Positions 45,674-56,290 of a stretch of DNA of 64,000 bases are shown in pieces. The stretch is from Haemaphysalis longicornis (taxonomy: Eukaryota > Arthropoda > Arachnida > Ixodida > Ixodidae). The stretch is taken from positions 38,115,678 through 38,179,677 of the forward strand of contig CM023449.1 of assembly GCA_013339765.2 (NCBI GenBank). Reading direction: 5' to 3'. The notes beneath the pieces are model-generated. The model was not told the origin of the DNA, ran no database searches, and worked only from the letters and a program-made list of their open reading frames with translations. Positions within the stretch are counted from its first letter, which is position 1, and each line of letters begins with the position of its first letter. The translations under genes and the position numbers were made by a program.

Positions 45674-47150
45674 CACACGCACCGACGAGCGCGATACTGC
45701 GGGTTCCACGGAGCGTGACTCCGAGGCCTACCCCGGAGCTGGTGACGAAATGCCGCCCGAAGAACAGCAGGGAAGCTCGTATCTACAAAGCAGCACATTG
45801 TGCGAAGATCAGCTGTTTTTCGGAGCAAAGATCTGCCCCGACGACGAGGCCCTGCCGCGTGCTTCGGAAGAGACTCAGACGCCTACCGCCTGTCCCGGAG
45901 CACTGCGTGTTCTTCAGAGGCCAGCCCTGGACGTCACCATGAAAGCTCGATGCAGCAGCCCTGGCTCTCGGCATCCCCGAGGTGAGGCCACTTCGCAAAG
46001 TGCGACGGAAGAAATGGACGAGAACACGCGCGACAGGGATGGTTTAAGCTACGGGAATCGGGCTCTACTGCCGAGAAAGCAGGCACATCCGAGCCTTCCG
46101 TAGCGGAAGATAAGCCGCCACTTCCCATCGAGGCGGTCGAAGCGTTGGAGAGAGCTGCATTCACGCATCTTCAGACGTTGAAGAAAGCAAGCAAGGCCCT
46201 CGACCACTGCCGGGCCTCAGAGTGGTTCAGTGGCACCAGGACGCACATCGAGGCGGAGAAGATTCTTCGCACTGCAACGCAAGGAAAACGGCTCAGAAGC
46301 GGAGAGCAAACGCCCAGTGAGGGGCCCCTGCCCTCACTAATGATTACATTTCCCGCCGGTATGGAAGGCCCGGAACTTCCAAGCGGCCATGTGCACTACA
46401 TCATCAGCCTGTTTCAGCCCAACGCCATCTTAAAAGCGTCACCGCTGGTGTCGAGCGATGACCTGACGAGTAGGAATGGGGGCTCCTGCCTAGACTTCGA
46501 GGTAGACATCCAGTTCTCTCCACTTCACAACTGTGACCTGAACGCGGACATCTACGTACTCAAGGCTACGAGGCGAGGAGTGTCCCACGACAAGATGTGT
46601 CCCACGAAGAAAGAAAAGACAAAGCCGCCATCCCTAGCCAAGAAAGTAGACCGCTCATTTCCGGAACCCCCAGACTTGATTCCCGACGAACCCAGCAGTG
46701 TTGCCTCATCGTTATTTAGGCTTCTGGGATTCTTAATCCTGAACGCGTCCGCCTGCGGTGAATGGTGTCGTCACTGTGACGAAAACGACAGGGTTGCTTC
46801 GGCTTCGAAGACAGCGCTTCCGTAGACAGCTGGCGGGGTTGCGTACCACAGTGCTCTCCAGCACAGAGGACATCCGACTTACCCGAGCGAAAAAACGGCA
46901 AAGAAGACGCCCACGCCCAGGATGTCTGCTTGCAGAAGGCCGCTTGTTCTTTTGGACAACTTCCGATGAGGAAGACGGGAAGTCGCCGACTGACTGGCTG
47001 AACCGGTGCCGTTGCACGTGGACGTGCTTCGAGTCTTTCGCAAACGCACACCTTTGACAACATCGCCGCAGAAAATCGAGATTGCTGGCGCGCGACGAGC
47101 CCACTGCCAGCCTCCAGGATGCGCTTTAGCTAGCACACACAATGAACTAA
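45674..47150 (+). pseudogene. Anillin-like copy B (most complete anillin domain)
   Basis: After the LINE the N-terminal part (MPPEEQQG from 45750) runs to a 7-bp deletion near 46055 that shifts the frame. A second frame (46145-46825) then holds the best preserved anillin homology domain of the array: KKASKALDHCRASEWF, HIEAEKILRTATQGKRLRSG, SLMITFPAGMEG, HYIISLFQPNAILKASPLVS and CLDFEVDIQFSPLHNCDLNA. These correspond in order to the helical start, the A-E-x-x-L-L-x-A-T helix and the C2-like strands of anillin. PH-like text follows out of frame (GRLFFWTTSDEEDGKSP near 46930). Anillin links actin, septin and RhoA at the cleavage furrow; this copy cannot make a full protein. Confidence 0.7.
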
Positions 47151-47164
47151 CGGCACACTGCCGT

Positions 47165-48343
47165 CATCGTACCAAGGTGGAGGAAACACGGGCGATAACT
47201 GTCCATAAACGGCTTTGAATAATCGGTTGTCGACTATCAATTAACTCGATACCGTTACGTCGAAGTCATACTATTTCAATCCTTGTACTTCGTATAGACT
47301 GTAAGAGTGCATCCCGACGTTCGCAACATCTAAGTTGCTCGGATTTGTACACCTTGGATTTGTAAACCGAAAATGTCGCTAGTTGGAAGGTATTCATCTC
47401 CACAGCTTCGGTCTCTCTTCCTCAACCGTCGTTAGTGTCTTTTCGTGCACGATGTGTTATTTGGCCCCGCGGCATCACGTGAGTGGCCCATTTCTTTGCG
47501 TAGTTAATGCCACATTTGAAAATCGGCACGAATTTTCCATTTCCTTGATTCGCGAGAGTTGGCAGCGGTATTCTGGCGCACCAACCTCTTGAAGTTAACG
47601 CCTGCAGCGGAACTTTCCATGAAGTCAGAAGATAACGCTACGGGGTGCCCAAAAAGGACGAATGGAAAACTGTGTTCATGGGGGATTTACCGGAGTTTAA
47701 AGAAAAGACGATTCTGCGAGGCGGTACGGTGAAAGCGGAGGATAACGGGAATGACGGAAGGCCGCGCACGGAAATTGCGGATTACCCCCTAATGAAACCG
47801 CTAAAATGGCATTGGCGTTACCAGTTATAGAGCTCCTTCCCCTACTTGCTTGCTGTTTGCTTGCTGTTTGCTTGTTGAAAAGTTTGTCAGGCTCGCTTGT
47901 GCGAAGCATCGCTGATTTTTCGTTTCAATTTTTTTGAGCTGGTCTCCTTCCACTTGATCAATTTTCGTATCGGGCAGATATGACGACTTCTCCCTTGTGC
48001 CGATTTTGCAAAAGAAACTGAGCATCTGGGTCATTTCTTTTTTTTTTTTTTTTTTCTAGCGGTTCCCTAATCATCGAAGAAATCTGCTAGAGGCTCCTGC
48101 GACGCCTTGTATTGCCAACTGCCTCGAACAGTGCTTTCTCCTTTTGGGGGGCATAAAGCTGGACCACTGTCATAGGGATGGGTGTTACGTCGTTTACACC
48201 CATTCCACAGAGGGCTCGAATGCCGCGCTAAAGCTATTCAGATCGGGTGGACTACATCTTTGGTATTTCTGCTCCTATCGACTTTTTTTTTTCTCTTCAC
48301 CAAACTGACTAAACCCTCACCTCTCCTCATCTAATTGGTTTCC
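47165..48343 (+). repeat. 5' flank of array unit C
   Basis: Fused directly to the truncated end of unit B near 47160. From about 47190 it matches the unit A flank almost base for base (GGTTGTCGACTAT, GTCGCTAGTTGGAAGG, TTTGGCCCCGCGGCATCACG, GGGGGATTTACCGGAGTTTA, GACTACATCTTTGGTATTTC), with small indels. Confidence 0.8.
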
Positions 48344-49983
48344 ATGACTAACTTCTTTTTGGTCAATCCCACTAAGTGGGTATACGCTATTACCCGAAAG
48401 AACAAGAAAACAAGAAAAGAGGTGGAGGAAGAAGAAGAAGAAGAAAACCTAGCGGCGACGCACGCACCGACCAGCGCGAGACTGCGGGTTCCACGGAGCC
48501 GAATAGTTGTGTACGAGCGTGACTCCGAGGCCAACCCCGGAGCTGGTAGCGAAATGCCACCTGAAGAACAGCAGGGAGGCTCGTGTCTACAAAGCAGCAC
48601 GTTGACAGAAGACCAGCTGCTTTTCGGAGCAAAGACAGGCACCGACGACGAGACCCTGCCGCGTGCTCCGGAAGAGAGACAGACGCCCACCGCCTGTGCC
48701 GGAGCACTGCGTGTTCTTCAGACGCCGGCCCAGATTGCTACCACAGAAGCTCGACGCAGCAGCCCTGGCTCTCGGCATCCCCGAGGTGAGGCTGCCTCGC
48801 AAAGTGCGATGGAAGGAATGGACGAAAACACGCGCGACAGAAATGGTTCGAGCTACGAGAAGCCAGAACCGGGTTCTACTGCCGAGGAAGTAGGCGCAAC
48901 CCCGCCTTCCCTAGCGGAAGACAAGAAGCTGCCACTTCCCATCGAGGCGGTCGAAGCGCTGAAGCGAGCTGAATTCGCGCATCTTCAGACGATGCAGCAA
49001 GCAAGCAAGGCCCTCGACCACTGCCAGGCCTCAGAGTGGTTCAGTGGCACCAGGAGGCGGAGAAGATTCTTCGCATTGCAACGCAAGGGCCACGGCTCAG
49101 AAGCCCCGGAACTTCCTGCCGGCCTGTTGCACTATTTCGTCCTGCTGTTTCAGCCCAACGCCTCCGTGCACGCGTCACCGCTGGTGTCGAGCGACGATCT
49201 GACGAGTAAGAACGGGCGCACCTGCCTAGACTTCAAGGTAGACATCCAGTTCTCTCCACTTCACGAGAACTGTGATGTAAAGGCGGACATCTGTGCACTC
49301 AAGGTTACGAGGCGAGGAGTGTCTCACGACAAGAAGTGTCCCACGAAGAAAGAAAAGACGAAGACAGACGTCATCCCTAGCCAAGAAAGTAGACTGCCCA
49401 TCTCTGAAGGCCCTAGAGTCAGTTCCCGGCGAACCCGGCAATGTTGGCTCATCGTTATTTAGGCTCCTGGGACTCTTAAGCCTGAACGCGGCAATCTGCG
49501 CTGAATGTGTCGTCGCTGTGACCAAGGCGGCAGGTTGCTTCTGCTACGAACACAGGGCTCCCGTAGACAGCCGGCGGGTTTGCGCACTACAGCCCGCAGC
49601 ACACCGAGGGACATCCGACCTTACCGAGCGGAAAAAACGGCAAAGAATGCACCACTTCTGCACCACCCCTGGTGTCTGCTTGCAGAAGGCCGCCTGTTCC
49701 CTTGGTCGCCGACCGACTGGTTGAAACTGACGCCGTTGAACCACGGACCGTGTGGTTCACCGCCTTTTGTGAACCGCGAGAGCCACCCGGAAACTACACC
49801 TTTGAGATAATCGCCAAAGAAGATCGAGATTTCCGGCGCCTTGGACGAACCCATTACCAGCCTCTAGCTGGGCTGGAGCTAGATACACAATGGGACCATG
49901 GAACAGAGCGCCTCGCCCTCCCCTTTCACCAGGATCCCTCGCACAATCTCCTTCTCTCAAACTCCGCTGAACTCTCCAATAAA
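48344..49983 (+). pseudogene. Anillin-like copy C (longest open N-terminal plus anillin domain)
   Basis: An open frame runs from ATG 48344 (MTNFFLVNPTKW..) or the conserved ATG 48554 (MPPEEQQGGS) to a stop at 49460-49462. It covers a disordered acidic N-terminus and most of the anillin homology domain: MQQASKALDHCQASEWF, GLLHYFVLLFQPNASVHASP and CLDFKVDIQFSPLHENCD. The helix read EAEKIL..AT in copy B is here read in another frame as RRRRRFFALQRKG. A 4-bp insertion at about 49364 shifts the frame, so the PH domain (CLLAEGRLFPW; NYTFEIIAKED near 49792-49824) is unreachable. AATAAA at 49978. If transcribed it could give a 304-372 residue truncated protein. Confidence 0.7.
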
Positions 49984-50238
49984 AACAGTTTCTACTGGGC
50001 CTTTTTGGTGCCCCGTAGCAATATCAGTTACCAATCCCTTCACGTAGTGGTAACTCCGCTCCCCTTTTTTTTTATTGTCGTGTTGTAGACGGACACTTTT
50101 TTGCCGCGGAAACGGCGTTGATAGCTGTGGGCAGCGAAGAAACGGTATTTGTGTACATAGATCGGTCGCTCCTTCAATAAAAAGGACGAATTGTCCGTAC
50201 TAACCCCCCCCCACCATTTTTTAGGAGAGAGAGAGAAG

Positions 50239-50311
<73 letters not shown>

Positions 50312-50418
50312 GCGTGAAGGAGAGAGCACCGGCCCGGAGGGGAGGGGGGCGTCCGCTTGTCCGCGGGATGGCTTGGTCAGCAAACTCGTACCCTCTCTAT
50401 CAGCATTCGATGGGTCGA
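49984..50418 (+). repeat. 3' flank of array unit C
   Basis: Collinear with 41908-42280 (unit A). Contains an expanded (GA)n tract at 50224-50309. Ends abruptly at the 30-bp palindrome joining it to LINE sequence. Confidence 0.8.
50224..50309 (+). repeat. (GA)n microsatellite, ~86 bp
   Basis: Almost pure GA with one interruption (agatca). The matching site in unit A (42117-42139) has only about 11 repeats, so it has expanded here. Confidence 0.95.
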
Positions 50419-50448
50419 GAGCACGGAGCAAGATCTTGCTCCGTGCTC
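50419..50448. repeat. Perfect 30-bp palindrome at a rearrangement junction
   Basis: GAGCACGGAGCAAGA followed immediately by its exact reverse complement, with no loop. Left of it is unit C flank. Right of it LINE sequence starts at the position equivalent to about 44118 (TCGAATCCCTCACTAGTC). Confidence 0.9.
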
Positions 50449-51998
50449 GAATCCCTCACTAGTCTCCCGCCTGCACGCCCTCACTGTTGATGCATTCCTA
50501 AGAGTTATGGCGTCGCCAATATCCAGACCGCAGACTGCCTTTGTAACAAGGCCGTCGTTTTTCAGCAGCCCATGGCCCCGGTTCAAACACCCGCAAGTGA
50601 TATTCGTACAATCCTTACTAGATCCGTTACGTGTGGCCCTATTATCTGTTACCGTACCTAATCGTTATGCCACGTCCTTAAGTGTAGCTTTCGATGAAAT
50701 TTTCCCCGGGAATGCTAAATTGCTCCCGTCGAATACTCTTATCCGGCCTTTTGCAGGATCACCTTACAGGTTTCCCTTCTCATGTCATTATTGCCACTGA
50801 TGCCTCCATCCGAAAAGAGAAGGCAGGCGTGCGTATTGTTTCTCCCGATTTAGATTGGGCCTTTTACCTCCGCCTACCTGACTTCACTAGTTCTTTTCAT
50901 GCAGAATACTTGGCAATTATTCTAGCCCTTCAGAAGTTAGATTCTGCTAAACGACACGTAATAGTGATTACTGACTCTCTCAGTTTGCACTGTTCCTTCG
51001 TCCCCAAATACATCTCCTCCACGTCTAGCCCTTAATTATTTATTGCCTACATCAGTACGAGAACTTCGTTTGGTGTGGGTGCCTGGACACGCTGGCATCT
51101 GGATTAACGAATCGGCAGATACGTTGGCGGCACTTGCATTGTATGGCCCAGTGGTGGAAATCCTGCCGCCCATACATTTCCTCACTTCGGCACGTTTTTG
51201 TAGATTAGGCCTCCTACAAAGCACGGCTGAAACTGCGTGCGTAGGTTCAGAGCTTGAGCACCTCCGGCACTCATGGAAGTGCCGGATTAGTCAATCACGA
51301 GAATGTGAAGTTAGCCTAACTAACTTTCGCTGTGGCGTACCAAATTTAAATTATTATTTGCAACCGCTGTGATCTGGGCCCCTCACCCCTTTGTGTATTT
51401 TGCAATGAATTAGAGACTATAGAACATTTTCTCCTCCACTGCCGACGGTTTGCCTCCACACGAAAAAGATATCTGGAAAACACTTAATCACTTGGCCCAC
51501 CCAATCTCCGTTCCTCTAATATTGTCATTCGCGGCGAAAGTCCTGGGTTTTTGCCGCGGGGATCTTTGCCGCGCTATTCATTTCGGAATCTCGCCGTCTA
51601 CCGTGCTACCACTAGATCAAGATGGTGGGCTGCTCTATAAAACACGTCAGCGCCTGTACTCACTGCCTTCCCGCTCACTGCCTCTCCTTCACTGTCGTAT
51701 CTTCTTGCTTTATTTCTTTACGTACTTTTCACTGCTGTCCTGTCTATCCTTTCCTTATTCATTAGTGTTAATTTTATAGTTCTTGGTGTGTCCTCTCTGC
51801 TGCCGCACCTCATTATCTGGAAGCCTACTTATTATCTTTTTTATTCCCGTTCATATACACTTCTTTCCTAACCGAGTACTTCGTGCATTTACTTTACTTC
51901 TTTTAATCCCGAGTCCTGTTTTGTTTTTTTTTCTCACAGTTAGCACCCCTTTCCTGGCCAATCCCCCTGAGTAGATATGAGCCATTCTTTTGGCACCA
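50446..51998 (+). mobile_element. LINE 3' part in copy D (same insertion as in copy B)
   Basis: Matches 44118-45673 closely: RNase H with IIATDAS, FHAEYLAI, ITDSLS and WVPGHAGIWINESADTLA, then a better kept cysteine tail, CVFCNELETIEHFLLHC. It ends in (ACCA)n and runs into gcacgcaccgac exactly where the LINE ends in copy B. The reverse transcriptase is missing because of the junction at 50448. Confidence 0.8.
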
Positions 51999-52986
51999 AC
52001 CAACCAACTAACCAACGCACGCACCGACGAGCGCGAGACTGCGGGTTCCACGGAGCGTGACTCCGAGGCCTACCCAGGAGCTGGTGACGAAATGCCGCCT
52101 GAAGAACAGCAGGGAGGCTCGTGTCTACAAAGCAGCACGTTGACAGAAGACCAGCTGTTTTTCGGAGCAAAGATCTGCACCGACCACGAGGCCCTGTCGC
52201 GTGCTTCGGAAGAGACTCAGGCGCCCACCGCCTGTGCCGGAGCACTGCGTGTTCTTCAGAGGCCGGCCCTGGACGTCACCATGGAAGCTCGATGCAGCAG
52301 GCCTAGCTCTCGGCATCCCCGAGGTGAGGCTGCTCCGCAAAGTGCGACGGAAGAAATGGACGAGAACACGCGCGACAGGGATGGTTCGAGCTACGGGAAG
52401 CCAGAATCGGGCTCTACTGCCGAGAAAGCAGGCGCAACCCCGCCTTCCGTAGCGGAAGATAAGAAGCCGCCACTTCCCATCGAGGCGGTCGAAGCGCTGG
52501 AGAGAGCTGCATTCGCGCACCTTCACACAATGCAGCAAGCAAGCAAGGCCCTCGACCACTGCGAGGCCTCAGAGTGGTTCAGTGGCACCAGGAGGCGGAG
52601 AAGATTCTTCGCATTGCAACGCAAGGGCCACGGCTCAGAAGCCCCGGAACTTCCTGCCGGCCTGTTGCACTATTTCGTCCTGCTGTTTCAGCCCAACGCC
52701 TCCGTGCACGCGTCACCGCTGGTGTCGAGCGACGATCTGACGAGTAAGAACGGGCGCACCTGCCTAGACTTCAAGGTAGACATCCAGTTCTCTCCCCTTC
52801 ACGAGAACTGTGATGTAAAGGCGGACATCTGTGCACTCAAGGTTACGAGGCGAGGAGTGTCCCACGACAAGATGTGTCCCACGAAGAAAGAAAAGACAAA
52901 GCCGCCATCCCTAGCCAAGAAAGTAGACCGCTCATTTCTGGAAGCCCCAGACTTGGTTCCCGACGAACCCAGCAGTGTTGCCTCAT

Positions 52987-53180
52987 CATTGAAGTACATC
53001 ATAAAGAATACGCCGACCACAAGAGAAAATAAAACAATGACCTTTCGGCACCCCGAACGAGAGCCTTGTTCACACTCACCTTGTTCACAGAGTGTGAACA
53101 AGGCTCTCGTTCGGGGTGCCGAAAGGTCATTGTTTTATTTTCTCTTGTGGTCGGCGTATTCTTTATGATGTACTTCAATG
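52987..53180. repeat. Perfect inverted repeat, 91-bp arms, 12-bp loop
   Basis: Positions 52987-53077 and 53090-53180 are exact reverse complements. The block, plus about 40 bp to its right, is absent from copies B and E at the same place. The host sequence TGCCTCATCATT appears on both sides (52979-52990 and about 53222), consistent with a target duplication. It could be a recent foldback insertion or a template-switch product. Confidence 0.9.
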
Positions 53181-53669
53181 TCATTCCCTACCAGACGGGC
53201 GTCCGTCGAAGCCTCGATTTCTGCCTCATCATTATTTAGGCTACTGGGATTCTTCCGCCTGAACGCGTCCTCCTGCGGTGAATGTGTCGTCACTATGACG
53301 AAAACGGCAGGTTGCTTCTGCTTCGAAGACAGCGCTTCCGTAGACAGCTGGCGGGTTGCGTACCACAGTCTCCAGCACAGAGGACATCCGACCTTACCCG
53401 AGCGAAAAAACGGCAAAGAAGACGTCCACGCCCCGGATGACTGCTTGCAGAAGGCCGCTTGTTCTTTTGGGAAACCTCCGATGAGGAAGACGGGAAGTCG
53501 CCGACTGACTGGCTGAACCAGTGCCGTTGCACGTGGACGTGCTTCGAGCCTTTCACAAACGCACACCTTTGACAACATCGCCGCAGGAGATCAAGATTGC
53601 TGGCGCCGCGACGAACCCACTGCCAGCCTGCAGGATGTGCTTTAGCTAGCGCACACAATGAACTAACAG

Positions 53670-53940
53670 CACACTGCCAGCTCGTGTGCCTGCACTGCGC
53701 TGGCGGCACACTGCCAGACATTCTAGACGCCATAAATTTGGAAAAACCTCTTTCTGTGCGTCTTTCCCTAAAAGCTTCGTTAAATCTGGTTTGGTGGTGA
53801 GGTTTGTTTCGTTATTTCGAGTTTGTATAAAAAGCATTAAGCCAATGGGCAACTGCAGGGGGGATCCGAATTTGTTCGTTAAATCGGGAAATTCATAAAA
53901 TCGGGTTTCGTAAAATCGAGTTTCAACTGTATATACATGC
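53670..53940. mobile_element. ~265-bp insertion with pogo-like right end, in copy D 3' region
   Basis: Absent from the corresponding place in copy E (about 62385). The right end, read inverted, is ATACAGTTGAAACTCGATTT, a pogo/Tigger-like terminus. The interior has several TTCGTTAAATC / TCGTAAAATCG phrases. The left end is not clearly its inverse, so the boundary there is approximate. Confidence 0.5.
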
Positions 53941-54029
53941 AACAACAGCGCCTCGTCATCCGCTTTAACCAGGATACTTCGCACGATTGCTTCTCTTCAA
54001 ACTCCGGTGAATCTCCGATAAAAACACAT

Positions 54030-55080
54030 TTCTAAAGCATTGTGCACTCCTAGTTGGGGCAACTTGCTCGTGCATATTGAAGGGGTGGGCCTAGGGCGAG
54101 TTTGTAGGCCGGGCGAATTTAGGCATTGTTTGTATTTTTTTCGTGGGAACGGGGCATCAAATATCCTCTAGGCCATGACTTCTTGCTCTAATGAAGTTTC
54201 GGCTCTTGCGACGTATATTCCGCCTTGTGGCTAATTATTTTGTCCAGGTAGAGTAACAATCATGGTTTACAGATTTTAGTATTGCACTTGCCTATTTCGC
54301 AAAATTTCACATTGTATTAATTACAGTGCCGCAAGTGCGATGTTGCACGGCCACGCAAAACTTGTTAAGGTCACTTTCCCCACTCTAGGCGGCATAAAAC
54401 ACCGCTCGAATGCATGCGCACACCGTCCAACATTAGGGGCGTTTCGGGAGTTCCTGAGCTGCCTCTGTGCCGTTCCCTCAATGCGTCTCACCGCCTTTAC
54501 TGACGGCTTCTCGTACAGCAACAAAAAAAAACGTGTTTATTTTCAATCACGCATCACACCAGACCACCTATCGGCCCGGTTTATGCCACCACAAGGATGC
54601 CTAATTTCATTTGTAAGTGCTGAGAACTTACACCACAACCGACTGGCTTATTGGTACCTGTCCAATCTTAGAAAATTAAAAAAGACGACCCGCTTTAATC
54701 CGTCCCCGCATGCTTCCCAACACTCGAAGCGATTACGTAATCGACTCGGCCACAGCAACAAACCACTTCTGATGCAAGGCACATGCAAGTTCTGAAAATT
54801 CCGCGTCTGGCGGGCTGCACGAAGGTCCGTGACGTCATGCAGTACGGTGGAGCAGCATGAACGCGTCCACCTTTCTGCGGGTTTCATGACGCAGACTCGG
54901 CGTTGTTGTTGCCCCTGCAGCTTGTTAACACAGCGCACGTAGGGTATACATGCCGTAATTTCGCGCGTTCAACCAGCGCCAATAATTTCTTCGTCCCGGC
55001 GGTGCCGCTTCACCGCAATGCCCGCCGTGCAGTGAAGCCGGATATCTCGTGACTTCAACTGTATTCTCTCAGCCAGCTAT
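54030..55080 (+). repeat. 3' flank of unit D, duplicated after unit E
   Basis: Matches 62480-63920: GCACTCSTAGTTGG, TTGAAGGGGTGGGCC, TTGCTCTAATG, GATGTTGCACGGCCAC, CGAAGCGATTACGTAATCG / CGAAGCGATTGAGCAATCG and GTCTGGCGGGCTGCACGAAG. Short frames in it are not conserved between the two copies. Confidence 0.8.
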
Positions 55081-55384
55081 TTTCTTGTAGGCCGCCAAAT
55101 GTAAACAAAGTTATGTTTTAAACAACATTAGCGGTTATATAGTTCACAAAGGCGCTCGGTGTTTCCGAGTACTGGTTTGAAATTGGCGCCATCAATTCAG
55201 CGGTCAAACAGCTCCTAGAACAAGTGGCGCCACCTATTCCCTTCTCCGCACAGCTCCAAGAGCCCAGATCCAATCACGCCGGGTGCGCGGGAAAAGCAAA
55301 ATGACGTGGCTATTCCAAAAGCACCTCGCCCTACCCCGTGGCAACTGTAGCCCCAAAGAATTGAATGGTGGTTTCCGTACCCAT

Positions 55385-56290
55385 TAAACTCCTCGCTGCG
55401 TCTTTAATCTCATCGCAAAATGGCGAAAGGGTGTCTATTACGGGGCAATTGCATCCCCAACCGATAACCCCAGGCTGCCGACCAGGCAGGGACATTCACA
55501 CACGAACGGAGATGGTATATCTCGGATAGGTTAAACATTAGCACTGCTCATCGTTGAAACTATTGCGGCATAGACACGTAACTCCCAATTGAGACGGATG
55601 AATTACGGGCAATAATTGCCGGTAAACGGCTTCCAATAATCCGTCGTCGACTATCGATTAACTCGATACCGTTACGTCGAAGTCACACTGTTTCTAACCA
55701 TGTACTGCGTAAAGACTGCAGGAGTGCTTCCCGACGACGCATGCAACATCTAAGTTACTATAGATTTGTACACCTCGGATTTGTAAACCGAAAACGGCGC
55801 TAGTTGGAGGGTATTCATCGCCACGGCTTCAGTATCTCTTCCTCAACCGTCGTCAGTGCCTTTTCGTGTGCGAGGTGTTATTTGGCCCCGCGGCCTCCCG
55901 CGAGTGGCACATTTGTTAGTGTTATAGTTAATGCCACATTTGAAAATCAGGCCCGAATTTTTCGTTTGCTTGCTTCGCAAGAGTTGGCAGCCATGTACTG
56001 GCGGACCAAGCTCTTGACGTTCACGCCAGCAACGAAACTTTCCCTGAAGTCAGAAGATAACGCTACGGGGCACCCAAAAAGGACGAATAGAAAACTGTTC
56101 ATGGGGGATTTACCGGGGTTTGAAGAAAAGAAGATTCTGCGAGGGGTTCGGGTGAAAGCGGATGATGACGCGAATGACGGAAGGCCGTAAATGGACATTG
56201 CGGATTACCCCGTAATGAAACCGAAGCTATGTTGGCTGAAATGGCACTGGCGTTACCAGTTACAGAGCCGCTTTCCCCGTTTGCTTGAGT
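55385..56290 (+). repeat. 5' flank of array unit E, first part
   Basis: Carries the same landmarks as the 38935 flank (TCGCAAAATGGCGAAAGG, ACCCCAGGCTGCCGACCAGG, GGCGCTAGTTGGAGGGTATT, GGGGGATTTACCGGGGTTTG). The rest of the flank is displaced to 58840-58995 and 59565-59830 by later sequence. Confidence 0.75.

Larger units (their letters stand above)
51999..54022 (+). pseudogene. Anillin-like copy D (interrupted by a hairpin)
   Basis: The conserved ATG at 52092 opens MPPEEQQGGSCLQSS and runs through the anillin homology domain to about 52986 in one frame. There a 91-bp-arm hairpin element interrupts it and adds a foreign tail to a stop at 53166-53168. Anillin sequence resumes at about 53222 (ttatttaggctactgggattc) with the PH region in broken frames (53390-53640). 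The middle of the domain (about 52520-52859) is nearly identical to copy C, whereas both ends resemble copy B. A weak GATAAA lies at 54017. Another insertion of about 265 bp lies at 53670-53935. Confidence 0.7.

Noticed and set aside
50191..50490. Frame with a long Arg-Glu run
   Set aside because: It is translation of the (GA)n microsatellite.
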